A stretch of DNA of 64,000 nucleotides from Histomonas meleagridis (taxonomy: Eukaryota; Parabasalia; Tritrichomonadida; Dientamoebidae). The translations under genes were made by a program, and so were the position numbers. Positions 1 to 11,000 of the stretch are shown piece after piece. The DNA lies in assembly GCA_020186115.1 (NCBI GenBank), contig WSYJ01000001.1, positions 744,001 through 808,000 of the forward strand. Reading direction: 5' to 3'. How positions within the stretch are numbered: the first letter of the stretch is position 1; each line of letters opens with the position of its first letter. The notes beneath the pieces were generated by a model. That model was not told the DNA's origin. It was given only the letters and a program-made list of their open reading frames with translations, and did not search any database.

Positions 1-197
1 CAATTAACATAATAAAAGTCAACTGATGGGAAAAGTGTTGATGCTATTTCAAATTCTTCTTTTGCATTATAAATTGTTTCAGAATAAAAACTTTGAAACA
101 GCGCAATTGACGGCTGATTAAATGGTTCCGAATATGTGTCTACGTTGTATTCATGAAATTTTAAAAATAAGTTAAAAAATAAAAAGAGAAAAAACAT
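1..197 (-). CDS. 5' part of a secreted thioredoxin-like (PDI-type?) protein, cut by the window edge
   Basis: Reading the minus strand from the ATG at 197-195 gives 65 codons with no stop up to the window edge. The first 15 residues are almost all Phe and Leu, a strong signal peptide. The mature part has a sequence like SFYSETIYNAKEEFEIAS followed by a beta-strand VDFYYVN and then a codon starting TG (Cys or Trp). This resembles the strand-helix-strand start of a thioredoxin fold as in PDI-like ER proteins, but the CxxC region would lie outside the window, so the family is a guess. The start is supported by an initiator-like TCATA only four bases upstream. That the frame is coding is fairly clear; the function is not. 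Confidence 0.5.
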   Translation of the reverse strand, partial: MFFLFLFFNLFLKFHEYNVDTYSEPFNQPSIALFQSFYSETIYNAKEEFEIASTLFPSVDFYYVN

Positions 198-198
198 T

Positions 199-203
199 TA
201 TGA
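199..203 (-). promoter_or_regulatory. Initiator-like site (TCATA) of the thioredoxin-like gene
   Basis: On the minus strand TCATA lies directly before the ATG at 197. It matches the trichomonad initiator consensus TCA(+1)Y(T/A), giving a four-base leader. Such very short leaders are usual in trichomonads. Confidence 0.4.
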
Positions 204-500
204 TTTTCACTAACATTTGATCGTTAAAAAAAAGAAAAAACTAAAAGATTAAAGATTAAGAAGTTTCAACCATAACAAAATTATACAATGATTTAATTAA
301 TGATTGTAACCAAATAAACTAGTTTTCATATTGAATTTAATCAATTAATTCATTCATGAAAATCAACTGAAATATGTTATGCCCTTCAAATACTGATGAT
401 TTTTTCTTATGTGCTATAATTTTTTTGTAATATAGTTTTCAGAAAACACCTTACATCTTTGTTTTTCTCACATTAAGGAAGAAATGTGATATGACATAAA

Positions 501-510
501 AATAAACGTA
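501..510 (+). promoter_or_regulatory. AATAAACGTA promoter-like motif before the BAR-like gene
   Basis: AATAAACGTA ends 18 bases before the ATG at 529. The identical ten bases occur at 40916-40925, 16 bases before the start codon of the canonical dynein gene. The BAR-like gene has no TCAYW initiator just upstream, so this may be its core promoter element. Inference from position only. Confidence 0.35.
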
Positions 511-528
511 AATCAACAAGGAGAATAA

Positions 529-1203
529 ATGGAAAAGAAATGGAATGACAATGCAGCAGGTGTAATATATAGTTGTACAGATGTTTTGGAAAAATTTGCA
601 GCTCTTTTAAAAAATGATATTACAATGATCGCAGAAAAGGAAAGATCACTTGGATATCTCAATGAAAGCATGAGTGATATTTTTTCTGATTTAACAATTA
701 ATCAATATCCCAAAGCAAAAGAAGTTTTAAATGCATTTATAAATTCATTATCACAGATTGAATTTGGTCGCAAAGTTATGTATCAACGTTCTCATCAATT
801 GGCACAATCTTCGTTTACATCAACTCTCGACCTAGCAAAAAAAGCAAAATCATTACTCAAGGAACGAGAAGCATCTTTATCGAAATACATGCAAGTTAAA
901 GCAGCCAAAGAAAAATCAACAAAACCATCAAGCCAGCTTGACGAAAAGCTTACGGCATCAAAAACATCATTTCAAGCGGCAAATGCGCAAGCGATCCAAG
1001 CTACCAGTACTTTTACTAATCAATTACATCGCGATCTAATACTTACGTTATCATCCTTTGCACATGCTCAAATGGAGTTTTATGCGAGGGAGATTGAAGT
1101 ATGGTCGAAAACAATTGAAGCAATTGACAAAAATACAATCGACGATGATACAGAATCAATTGTTAATAGCTTCCAAGCATCTTTCCGTCAGAGGCGTCAA
1201 TAA
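529..1203 (+). CDS. BAR-domain-like helical protein
   Basis: A 224-residue protein that is almost wholly predicted helix. Residues 10-110 form a first helical stretch (VLEKFAALLKNDITMIAEKE), 90-140 a Lys/Glu-rich coiled coil, and 150-205 a last long helix with the pattern FAHAQMEFYAREIEVWSKTIE. The length and the order of three long helices, ending in an 'AQxEFY' helix, resemble BAR/AH domains, which dimerise into crescents that bind curved membranes. There is no PX, SH3 or GTPase domain, so it would be a BAR-only protein acting at endosomes, the cell surface or the cytoskeleton. The TAA stop is followed by A, giving the TAAA found at trichomonad 3' ends. The BAR call rests on helix pattern only; a generic coiled-coil protein is the alternative. 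Confidence 0.6.
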   Translation: MEKKWNDNAAGVIYSCTDVLEKFAALLKNDITMIAEKERSLGYLNESMSDIFSDLTINQYPKAKEVLNAFINSLSQIEFGRKVMYQRSHQLAQSSFTSTLDLAKKAKSLLKEREASLSKYMQVKAAKEKSTKPSSQLDEKLTASKTSFQAANAQAIQATSTFTNQLHRDLILTLSSFAHAQMEFYAREIEVWSKTIEAIDKNTIDDDTESIVNSFQASFRQRRQ

Positions 1204-1330
1204 ACTATAAATGTTTTTTTATATATTAAATTTTCAAAATTTTGAAGGCCAAAAAACGTTCGCAATTTTCAGCGTCGGTTTGGCGATTTTTGAAAGGGAT
1301 GTATTTGAATGAATTTCAAAATCAAAACGT

Positions 1331-1975
1331 ATGAATTTTGACACTTCATCCATGAATGAACTTATCCCAACCGAGGAAGAAGTCAAGCAGTTCCGAGACT
1401 CTATACGCATAGTGAAAGGCCAGAAAAAGATAAAAATGATAAATTCCGTATTTTTATGCTTAAATTTCACCAGAAAATATCCATGTACAATTCCCTTGGT
1501 TGGAGCTTTTTGGATCGGAACTAATAGCTTCTTAATCAATTCTAGAATCTTTGGTCAATTTACAGGAAGAAAACCTAATAGTATTAATCGAAATTTTAGA
1601 GAACATAACTTTTGCCAAAAAAAACTTTCTTACATTGAAAGAGAAGAAATAAAAAGGCAAATTCCTTCAGCTCAAATGTTCGATCTTTCAGGTTGGATTA
1701 AAAGATGGGCAAATAACTTTTCAGTTTTAACAACAGAGCAAGAAACAATAGCATGGACCCACTGCCCTTCAAAGAAGCAAAAAACAACAGCAACAATACC
1801 ATGCAAAGTTTCTAATACTAATGAAAATCCTCCTCAAGAGACCAAACCAACTCCAAACGTTCAGGCACCTGAACCCTCCGGTTTTGTTTGTAATTTTGAT
1901 ATTCCAGGACTTAATTTTAATGATATATTTTTCGAAAAAATGGATGAAAGCATATGCTTTGATTTTTATAATTAA
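1331..1975 (+). CDS. Initiator-binding-domain (IBD)-like transcription factor
   Basis: A 214-residue protein. Residues 10-100 resemble the winged-helix initiator-binding domain of trichomonad IBP39-type proteins: an N-terminal helix (PTEEEVKQFRDSIR), then IPLVGAFWIGTNSFLINSR and the likely recognition segment FGQFTGRKPNSINRNFREH, which has the typical 'small helix, SIN, basic' pattern. Residues 105-135 add a helix with WIKRWANNF, and 140-190 are a Pro/Thr/Lys-rich linker. The C-terminus (PGLNFNDIFFEKMDESICFDFYN) is acidic and aromatic, as in an activation or polymerase-contact tail. In this family the domain binds the TCAYW initiator and recruits RNA polymerase II. It is one of a large paralogous family in trichomonads. 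The domain call is by motif memory; a search with Pfam IBD would settle it. Shorter opposite-strand frames here are shadows. Confidence 0.5.
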   Translation: MNFDTSSMNELIPTEEEVKQFRDSIRIVKGQKKIKMINSVFLCLNFTRKYPCTIPLVGAFWIGTNSFLINSRIFGQFTGRKPNSINRNFREHNFCQKKLSYIEREEIKRQIPSAQMFDLSGWIKRWANNFSVLTTEQETIAWTHCPSKKQKTTATIPCKVSNTNENPPQETKPTPNVQAPEPSGFVCNFDIPGLNFNDIFFEKMDESICFDFYN

Positions 1976-2125
1976 ACTATTTTTAATACTAGCATTGCCT
2001 TCTTGAGAACAATTCTTTTTTTGGAATATCATTTGAAGAATTATTCTTGAAAAAAACAAAAACAATAAAAACGTTTTGAAAATGAATTTACATAATATGT
2101 TAAATTTTTCTATGAACGATACCAA

Positions 2126-3280
2126 ATGTCATCCCTTCTCAATAAGATAATATTGCTAATTGGTGCAGCAGTACTTCTTATTGCCGGTTACATAGCATAC
2201 ACATACTCTGGACAGACTATAACAGAACAATTTGAGGGATCAATTCCATTTATTTGGAACCGAAATGTTAATCTTACAGTCGCTCAATATACTGAAGCAC
2301 GCCCTTCGCCTTATATACTTCTCCTTGGTGGTGGATATCAAAGTGGAAAATCACGTCTTATTGAAGTTCTTGCACAAGAAAAGATTGAAAACGGTCGTTT
2401 TGTAATAAAATTTGATGCTGCTGAAGCCAAAAGTTATGATGACTTCCTGTCCATTCTAAAATTAGCAATTTCCAATGGACTTTCATATTTCAAGATGTAT
2501 GGATCAGCAAATTCACTTCTTCGTGCATCTGAAAAACTTGACCCTTCAAGCAAAGGTTCATCGACAAATGTTGACAATGCAATTTCCCGAATATATTCTA
2601 TATTTTCAAAATTAATAGATTCAATTACAGAAGAACACTTTTCTACCGAAAGCGTTCAAAAATTCTTTAAATATCTCGAGTTGATATCAGAAAACCTTCG
2701 ACCAATTATCTTTATCCATAACTATGATTCCATCAAATCACTTAATTCAACCTTAATTCCAAAAATCCTCGACTCATTATCATCATATCTCTCTCGCCGT
2801 AATAACTATGAACAAACCATTCCAGTTATACTCGAAATTAAGAATTCATTATCACTCATCAATTTGACAAACTCGGATATCTTTGAGTACTTTGAAATGC
2901 CAGAACTTGAAAACACACAGCAACACTATACTGTAGAGCATCAAATTTTCACTGCGCAACAACTTCGTAAAATCATTGGAACATTTGGAGCTCATGCAGG
3001 TTCACTCGCGAAAGCATTTGAAGACAGAAGGTTTGGGATAACAATTGATGATTCTATATCGAATCAGATTGCCAAGATAAGTAAAATTGTGAAAGCAGCA
3101 TCAGAAGGACTTAACGAGAACAGTACAAAGATGATTTGTACAAAAGAAATTTGGAATTTTGATGTGTTCCAAATTGATCAGTTTAGAGAACTGATCGAAG
3201 AAGAGATGTTGTACATTACGAAGTCATTGGATCTTAAATTTGCAAATAAAGCTGTCAGAAACTCATTATGTAAAGAATGA
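2126..3280 (+). CDS. Membrane-anchored P-loop ATPase/GTPase of unknown role
   Basis: A 384-residue protein. Residues 7-27 form one strongly hydrophobic helix (IILLIGAAVLLIAGYIAY), with few charges before it, so it is a signal anchor. Residues 63-76 hold a Walker A motif (ILLLGGGYQSGKS, Lys75-Ser76) after a hydrophobic strand. Residues 193-201 (PIIFIHNYD) look like a Walker B strand. The stretch between has an AAA/STAND-like spacing. The last 120 residues are helical and charged. The architecture of a short lumenal or external end, one membrane helix and a cytosolic P-loop domain recalls AAA+ ATPases tethered to an organelle membrane (hydrogenosome, ER), but no sensor or arginine-finger motif is clear. 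I do not recognise the family. It lies downstream of the IBD-like gene with 150 bases between them. Confidence 0.6.
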   Translation: MSSLLNKIILLIGAAVLLIAGYIAYTYSGQTITEQFEGSIPFIWNRNVNLTVAQYTEARPSPYILLLGGGYQSGKSRLIEVLAQEKIENGRFVIKFDAAEAKSYDDFLSILKLAISNGLSYFKMYGSANSLLRASEKLDPSSKGSSTNVDNAISRIYSIFSKLIDSITEEHFSTESVQKFFKYLELISENLRPIIFIHNYDSIKSLNSTLIPKILDSLSSYLSRRNNYEQTIPVILEIKNSLSLINLTNSDIFEYFEMPELENTQQHYTVEHQIFTAQQLRKIIGTFGAHAGSLAKAFEDRRFGITIDDSISNQIAKISKIVKAASEGLNENSTKMICTKEIWNFDVFQIDQFRELIEEEMLYITKSLDLKFANKAVRNSLCKE

Positions 3281-4098
3281 AAATAAATTTATTTTTGTTG
3301 ATCTACCAAAGAAAAAACAAAAACAACAAAACTTCATCACGCCGTTTGAATTCTGAGGGATTTCCCGCAAAACAGTGATCAAAAAGTGGAATTTTTCTGG
3401 ATGTAAATCATTTAAGATGGCATGGGTCCTGGCATCTCAGATTCAAATAACTCCATTGAAATTTTTCGAAATTTTCAATGGAAAAAATTGCCAGTTATAA
3501 ATCTACAAAAACGAACAACCAAGAGCTCACATGGTCATATAATTGGCAATCCACATTATGCAAAAAACAAATACACAAAAGCGAGTTTGTTAATTTTGCG
3601 TCAAAAATTCGAAACTTCAACTTACAAGTTTTAAAGATGTGATTCAATCAGTATAATAATCCGTTCCTGAGGCTAATTTGGAAACCAACAACCACAAAGA
3701 AAAACACCAAAATGTATTTTAATGTTTTAAGTGGTCAAGCACACTTGTAAATTTACATTAACTATTAAGAATTTTTTTATCCAATAGATCTCAAGGATTG
3801 TCAATTTACTACATTGATTTAGAAGTTTGATAATCATCAAAGTTAAAAGATCAAAGATTCAGTTTCAATGAAATCTGATTAAAGGTATCCTTAATAAATT
3901 AATAATGATTCAATTCGTGCTTCTAAGCAAGAACCTTAAACCATAGCTCAAAACTGGAACATATTTTTAATTTGATTTTTTAATTAACTGATTAAAAAAA
4001 AAAAAAAAACATGCAAGCTCAAAATTAAAGCGTTGCACTTGTAATAAAAAAAAAGAAAATATTCCAGAATAACTTCATTTTATTATCAATTAAGAAAA
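3281..4098. other. Intergenic, no gene seen
   Basis: About 800 AT-rich bases between the P-loop gene and the polyproline peptide gene. A 70-codon plus-strand frame at 3422-3634 has no start context, no recognisable domain and mixed composition, so I leave it out. An A16 run lies near 3995-4010. Confidence 0.4.
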
Positions 4099-4218
4099 TC
4101 AAAGCTTTGGGCATGCTGCAGGAGGTGGGGGAGGTGGTGGTGGTGGTGGTGGAGGTGGTGGTCCTGAAGCCTTTTCACCGCCGCCACCGGCATTTCCATC
4201 ATCAGTTTCCTTGCACAT
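4099..4218 (-). CDS. 39-residue cysteine/polyproline microprotein
   Basis: On the minus strand ATG at 4218-4216 opens a 39-codon frame ending in TGA at 4101-4099. The peptide starts MCKETDDGNAGGGG, continues EKASG, then 14 prolines in a row, and ends AACPKL. The segment is far richer in G and C than its surroundings, and the proline codons alternate CCA, CCT and CCC, so this is not a simple microsatellite read by chance. An initiator-like TCATT lies eight bases upstream and an AATAAACGGT motif about 36 bases upstream on the same strand. A 14-proline tract could bind profilin or SH3/WW domains, but function is unknown. It is too short for ordinary gene callers. Confidence 0.45.
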   Translation of the reverse strand: MCKETDDGNAGGGGEKASGPPPPPPPPPPPPPPAACPKL

Positions 4219-4223
4219 TCTAA

Positions 4224-4228
4224 AATGA
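4224..4228 (-). promoter_or_regulatory. Initiator-like site (TCATT) of the polyproline microprotein
   Basis: TCATT on the minus strand fits TCA(+1)Y(T/A) and would give an eight-base leader before the ATG at 4218. It is the main evidence that the short frame is a real gene. Confidence 0.4.
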
Positions 4229-4253
4229 TTTTAAGGCGGCCACGGTTCATTCA

Positions 4254-4263
4254 ACCGTTTATT
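4254..4263 (-). promoter_or_regulatory. AATAAACGGT motif upstream of the polyproline microprotein
   Basis: AATAAACGGT on the minus strand, 36 bases before the ATG. The same core occurs in front of the BAR-like, two dynein and Rho-like genes. Confidence 0.3.
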
Positions 4264-5074
4264 CCTTTGAATTTTTGTTTGTTTTATATCATGTATGTGA
4301 AGTCAGTAATTCAAAAAGTTATGCTTTTTCAGATGGTTACATCCCCACTTCACTACATTTGGACAACCGTTTGCAACAAACCCTATCAAACTTTCGTTTT
4401 AACGTTCACCGATGAAGCTTCGGTTTGTCATATTTTTGGCGCCAAAACGTTCCGCGAAAAAATGTCAAATTTGATTTGTCTTTTACGGTATGATCACTTT
4501 TTCAATGCTTAATTTGACAGAATTAAAAATCATCATGCCCTTGATTGTTGATTGCATAAAATATCAAAAACAAAGAGGTTAACTCGAATTTACATAACAT
4601 GTTGTATTTTCCACAATCTTCTCTCTGATGTGATATTTTATGTAGTAAACATTTTTTGTTAAAGAACAGAAATGGTAAATAAATAGTGATTTAGACACTT
4701 AAGAATATCTGAATAACTTTTTTTAAGGCTTTTAAACATTAATATGTTACTCAAATAAAAATTATTATTTTTTTTAATATTTGATGTGCAAAATTAGCCA
4801 AACCATTCTGTCTTCTCTAGACATGTAGTTTAAAATTTCCATGTATAATTGTGGATCAGTAATTATTCTTTCTTTGATGTTGACATTGAAAGCATATATT
4901 AACATGTTCTTATTTCCGTACCACAGGAAGTTATAAAATAATCAACTGACCTTTTATCAAAAAAGACCTGTGTTCTTCTTTTTTTTAAAAAAAAAGAGCA
5001 CGTTTATTAATTTTAGTAACGTATTTGTGAAGACGTTTATTTCCATTCCAAGTAAGAAATAGGAATAAAAATTT
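4264..5074. other. Upstream region of the divergent dynein gene, no gene seen
   Basis: About 800 AT-rich bases. A 95-codon plus-strand frame beginning at 4225 overlaps the promoter of the microprotein and shows no domain, so it is rejected. The last 80 bases hold two ACGTTTATT copies (5001-5009 and 5033-5041). Confidence 0.4.
5033..5041 (-). promoter_or_regulatory. AATAAACGT motif (reverse orientation) before the degenerate dynein gene
   Basis: ACGTTTATT on the plus strand, 34 bases before the ATG at 5075, with a second copy at 5001-5009. It is the reverse complement of the AATAAACGT core seen before four other genes. No TCAYW initiator is found near this start codon. Confidence 0.3.
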
Positions 5075-8000
5075 ATGTGTGCATACAGACCAAAAGATGA
5101 TGGATTAAATGTCAATTTAACTGGAAAGAATCTTGTTCGTCATCCACCAAAAACACCAATGAGTTCGAGAAAATCAAAAAATCCAATTTTTGATGCTTCT
5201 TCTGTTGAAAAGCAAAGCGAAATATTTGATATCACATATCCTGGAGGGGATGAAGGAAGTCAACTTCTCACACAAAAAAATCCTACATTATTAGCACTTC
5301 GAAATCAAAATACAATTCGACCAAAAACGGCATTACAAATTGCACGTGATAAAAAACGGATCAAAGAAGGCGAAATTGTTTCACCACGTGTAACAACATC
5401 ACTTCTTAACAAGCGAGCACAAACATTAACATTTATAACACGGCAATTTCCACAAGAAAACAAAACTGAAGAACTTTCATTAGATTTTCCAGAAGACCCA
5501 ATCGCATATTTTAGCAAAAGGAAAGATGGAACAGGACATCGTTTTATTTATTTAAATTTTGTTGATAATCGTAATTCACCAAATTTTAATCCATATAATT
5601 TAGAAAGGGTAAAATTTTCTGATATTGAAGAAGAATATTTTACAATGTCTAGTGAAGGTATAACACATTTTAAACCAAACGGAAATACAGAACATATTTC
5701 ATTAGATCAATGGTCATTTGAAAGTAATATATATTCAACGATTCGAAAGTTAAAATTTTTTTCGCAATTCTTTTATTGGAAGCCATTTAAAATCTGGAAA
5801 AAATTTGTAATGAAACAACGATTTAATCAAATATCATATTCCATTCTAACAAATCCATTATTTGAACAAAGCAAATTTTTTAATTCCGAAATTATTATTC
5901 GTTCTATGTATGGTGATCCTGAGTTTTCTAATACATTAGAAGAAATGGTATTAAAATATCTTTTAGCATTTTATCCACAAAAGAAATTTACGCTTGAGAA
6001 TTATTATTTAATAGTTGAAGAAAACACAAACACATTAAAGAAAATATATTCGAATTATATAACGAATATTGAAAATGAAATATTAAAATTGGATTCATTA
6101 ATTAGAGATCCACGTATATTACAAGTAAAAGATTCGGATTTCCCTGAAATCAAAAGAAGAAATCCAAACTTAAGTCAAATAATGATATTAGAGAAAAAGA
6201 AAGCTAAGAAAAGAGTTGAAATAACAAAAACAGTAAATGAACAAATATTAAAACTCGGATTATTTATTCGAAACATTGATTATTTCTTACTTGAAACTTT
6301 ATCGAAATCATTACTTAAATCATGGGTTCAATCTTCTGATTATATATCACAAGATATGTCATCTGTTTTTCAAGTAAAAGTTTCATTTTCGAATGATGGT
6401 AAAGTTATACTTTCACCAACAATTGATGAACTTATTAAAGCGATTCATGAGACATTAAATGATTCGATAATTACATTAAATGAATTACCTCGAATTATAT
6501 ATTCGATTAAATTAAGACCGCATATACATGAATCACATCCGAATTTAATGGATTTGTTTGATAATGGACCAAATTTGAAACAAATAATTTCACATTATAA
6601 AGAATTCCAAATAATTGAAGAAAACATATTAAAAATTATAAATGAATCTTATGAAGAAGCTAATAAAGCATCACAACGATTTTTAAAATTATATCCGATA
6701 TATGAACTTGGACAAAAATGGAATTTTAATAATTATGTTAAAACTCGAAATGGAAAATCAATTAAAGATTTCACTAAAATAATTCCTTGTGAAATTGGTT
6801 TTAATATTAATTTTGATGATGAACCAATTGTTAATATTAATGAAATTAAAAATGATATTAATCTTTTACATCAATATGAAATTGATAATCAAACATTTAA
6901 ATTTAATACTATTCATGGAGCTATTTATGTAAATACTAAATCATTACGTGATGAACTTAACCCAATTCCTAAGAAAACATTAAAAGTTTTAACAGATTCA
7001 TTAAATATTTTATGTAAAGATAAAATTTTAAGAATTCAAAACGCATTTGTATCATTTGGTAAAGAATTAAAGAATTATCCAAAAACTTTAGAACAATTTA
7101 TAATATTTTGTGAATTAATTACAAAAGCAAAAAATGTTGTAACGAATTTTAAAGAAGAAATTTCATTTATTGATGATATTAATAATTTATTTGAAGAATA
7201 TTTAACGAATTCTACTTCTGAACAACCAAAAACTTCATTAACATATCAAATGGAATTATTTTTAACTTCAATAAATAATGCAAATGAAATTAAAGAACAA
7301 AACATTCAAACGTTTATATTACAATTACAAGATTATATAACAAAATTAGAAATAAAATTACAAAAATATTTAAATGTTATATCAAATCATCCGAAATCTA
7401 TAATTGAAACGGATATTGATAAACTTCAATTAAATATAAAACAAATTAAAGTAAAAATACAAAACATTACACCGAAAATTAAACAATGTATACATTTCCA
7501 AGAAGTATTAAATGTAAACTTTTCTGATTTTACATTATTAAATGATATTAATGAAATGATTAACTTCACTGAGAAACTTTATATATGTATTAAGTTATAT
7601 AAACAAATAGAATCAAATTCATTACGAATACAATTCTCAAAGATTAACATTGAATCGTTTATAACAAATGTTAATAAATTAAATGATGAAATTAATGAAA
7701 TAAATTCACCAAAAATTAATTCATTATTACTAAAAGATTTACAAGAAAAATTGAATATGTTATATATACATATTGAACAAATTCGTTTATTATCTACTTC
7801 TAAAATGCAAAAACATCATTGGGAAGAATTATTTCAACAATGTGGAATATCGAAAGATATTTATCATAATGATATTAGTCTTGAAGAAATTATTTCATTA
7901 GGCTTATTAGAAGAACAAGATAAAGTTCGATTACAAACTTCAACTTCATATAATGAATCACAAGTTGAAGATGAATTACATCAAATTCAATCGATTTGGT

Positions 8001-11000
8001 CAACAATTAAATTACCAATACTTGATGGCCAAACTAAAAATGAAGAATCATTATTAATTAATGATATTAATCCTTTATTAATCCAAATTAATGATTCATT
8101 AATATCATTAAAAAGAATTAGTTCACAACCATTTGTTAATTGTATACAAGATCAAGCGAAAAAATTACAAAATTCACTCGAAAATGCAATTTTGATATTA
8201 GAAGAATGGAAATCATTTCAACGAAATTGGATATTATTAACTTCTTTATTTATACATGAAGATGTAAAAAGTTTACAAAATGAATATAATCGTTATTTAT
8301 GGGTAAAGAAAAGATGGGTATCAATTATACGTCATTCGATTAAAGATTTAACATTATTAAAAGTTTGTTCATATCCTTCATTATTAGAAATAATGAAAGA
8401 AAATGTTATTACATTAGAAAATATAATTTCTTCATTTGATTCATTCATCGAAAATAAACGAACTTTAATTCCTCGTTTATTCATAATAGGTAATAATGAT
8501 ATTTTAACATTATTATCATTTTCTAATATGGAAAAAGTTCGAGATATAATTTCAAAATTATTCATGAATATGATTGATATAGAAATTAATCAAAAAAATG
8601 AATATAAAAATCGTTTTCAAATCTCTGGATTAAAAGGTAAAAATTTGGAAACATTTAATTTTTCTAAAGTTGTATCTATTCAAGGATCAATAAAGAATTG
8701 GTTTCAAAATTTACAAGATTCAATGAAACATAATTTTATAGAACAAGTTACAACTAAATTAAATCAAATTAATATTAAGAATTTAAATGATATAAAATGG
8801 ATATTTAATACACATTCACATGTTTTAATGATATGTTTAAACATAATTATTAATAATGAAATCGATGATTTATTAAATCAATCTGAATCAATTAATCATT
8901 CATTTTCACGATTTTTAAATTTAATTAATAATTTTTATAATGAAATACTTTTATTATTAAGAAATCCGAAAATGACTTCATTTGAACGAAATAAAATCGA
9001 ATTTGTATTAAATATATTCCAAAATTATATTGAAGTATTAAGACAACTTAAAGAATATTCTTATGAAATGATAATATATAAACGTTTTCCAAGATTAATA
9101 TTTAATTCACAAGAACAAAAATTATTAATTTCTATAAATGATGAATCTTATGAATTTGGTTGGGAAATTTGGGGTGATATTCGACAATTCATATTAACTC
9201 CATCAATATTTAATAGTTATATTAATATTATCAATGAAAAAAATCCTATAATTATTGGCTCTTTATTAAATGGTCGATCTTTAATAGTTGAAAATATTTC
9301 GACATTATTTGGTCGATTTTTATATCAATTTCCTTCTTTACCTAATCTTCATGAAAAATTAATTTCTCGAATCTTTCAAGGTATAAATTTAATGGGTTCA
9401 TTTGTTTTGTTTACTGATATAGATAAATTAAGTATAAATAATTCATCGAAAATTTGTGATTATTTATATACAATGACAAATAATATTTCATCGAATTATA
9501 ATAATAAATTATTAATTAATAATAAATATATTGATATTAATCAGAATTCAAGAATATTCTTTTTGAAAAATTCTTCAAATAAATCCGAAAATTTCGCTTC
9601 TACAAATTTATTTTCTTCATTAAAACAAATCGTTTTAGAGAAACCAAATCATAAAATATTAATTGAAATTAAGTTAAATTTAATTGGTTTTAATAATATT
9701 GATTTATCAACGAAATTTTATATATCTTTAAAGACAATTATTAATATGTTTTCGAATTATTTAAAAACAACTTCAATATTTATACATATACAAAAGATTT
9801 TTAATGTTTTGTTCGAAATATTTAATGAAATGAATGATAAATCATTCAAAAAGTTCTTTGATTCTAATTCATTAAATGAAGAATATTGTATTTGTAGAAC
9901 TTTATTTATATATTTCTCCAAACTGATTCCGAAAACAGAAGAAAATTCTTTAATTACTTTATTATATGGAACCTTTCCATTATTTGATGAAATTGAAATA
10001 TTTAAAATTAATATAATTAATCCGAATTTGTTTAAAGAAGAAACTTTAATTCATATATTTAACTCTTCATTTAATATAATTGAACAAAATAATAATATTT
10101 TATTTGATTATATTAAACAACAAACGTTAAAATTGTTTTTATTACTTAAAACTTATAAATGTGTAATAATTTATGGTCCTCCTAATTCAGGTAAATCAAC
10201 AATTATTAAATATTTGCAAAAAACTATCAAACAAATTCCAAACATGAATAATATTAAAAAAGAAAAAATATTTCATCAAGTCGATCAATTAAAAGAAATT
10301 TTCGGTCATTTCTCAATGAATTCAACAAATAATTTAATATATAAAAACGGGAAAATAATTTCTTCGATTAATCATTTAATAGAAAAAGGTAAAAATCATC
10401 AAAAAATTTTAATTTTTGATGGTCCAATTTCATATAAATTTCAACAATATATTTCACAATTTGTATCACAAAAGAATTTGATTGTAACAAATTCTTTAGA
10501 TACAATTGATAATGATTTTAATATTATTATCGAAACTAATGATATATCACAATTAAATCCATCGCTTTTACAATATTCAGCTTTACTTCCAATGGAAATT
10601 ATACAAAAAGATGAATTTTCGATTGATGAAATAATAAATTCAAAATTAATTATAAGAAAATATATAAAAAATTTTTCGTCGGATTTGTTAGAAAATGTTT
10701 TTGAAGAAACTTTAAATCAAATAATTAAATACATTTGTCAAATTGATAATTTCGCTTATTGTTTAAATAAAACTAAAATTATGGAATATGGAAATGTTTT
10801 AATTTCTATTAAATTCCCAATTTTAACAGCAATTTTGTTGAATGATTTAATAGAAAATAATGATATTAATATAAATGATAAAGAAAAACTTAAAATTGGA
10901 ATTTGTTTTTGTGCTTTTAAAGTGTATAGTTCAATTCTTGATGAGAATAATCTTAAAAAATTCGATATTTGGATACAAACAACTTTTAATATAAAGTTAA

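Larger units (their letters stand above)
198..528. other. Divergent intergenic/promoter region
   Basis: AT-rich stretch between the minus-strand thioredoxin-like gene and the plus-strand BAR-like gene. It must hold both promoters. Apart from the initiator-like site at 199-203 and the AATAAACGTA motif at 501-510 I see no gene or repeat in it. Confidence 0.5.

Noticed and set aside
3422-3634. 70-codon plus-strand frame
   Set aside because: No promoter-like site, no domain, composition like intergenic DNA.
4225-4512. 95-codon plus-strand frame
   Set aside because: It overlaps the initiator and upstream motif of the better-supported microprotein and shows no recognisable domain.
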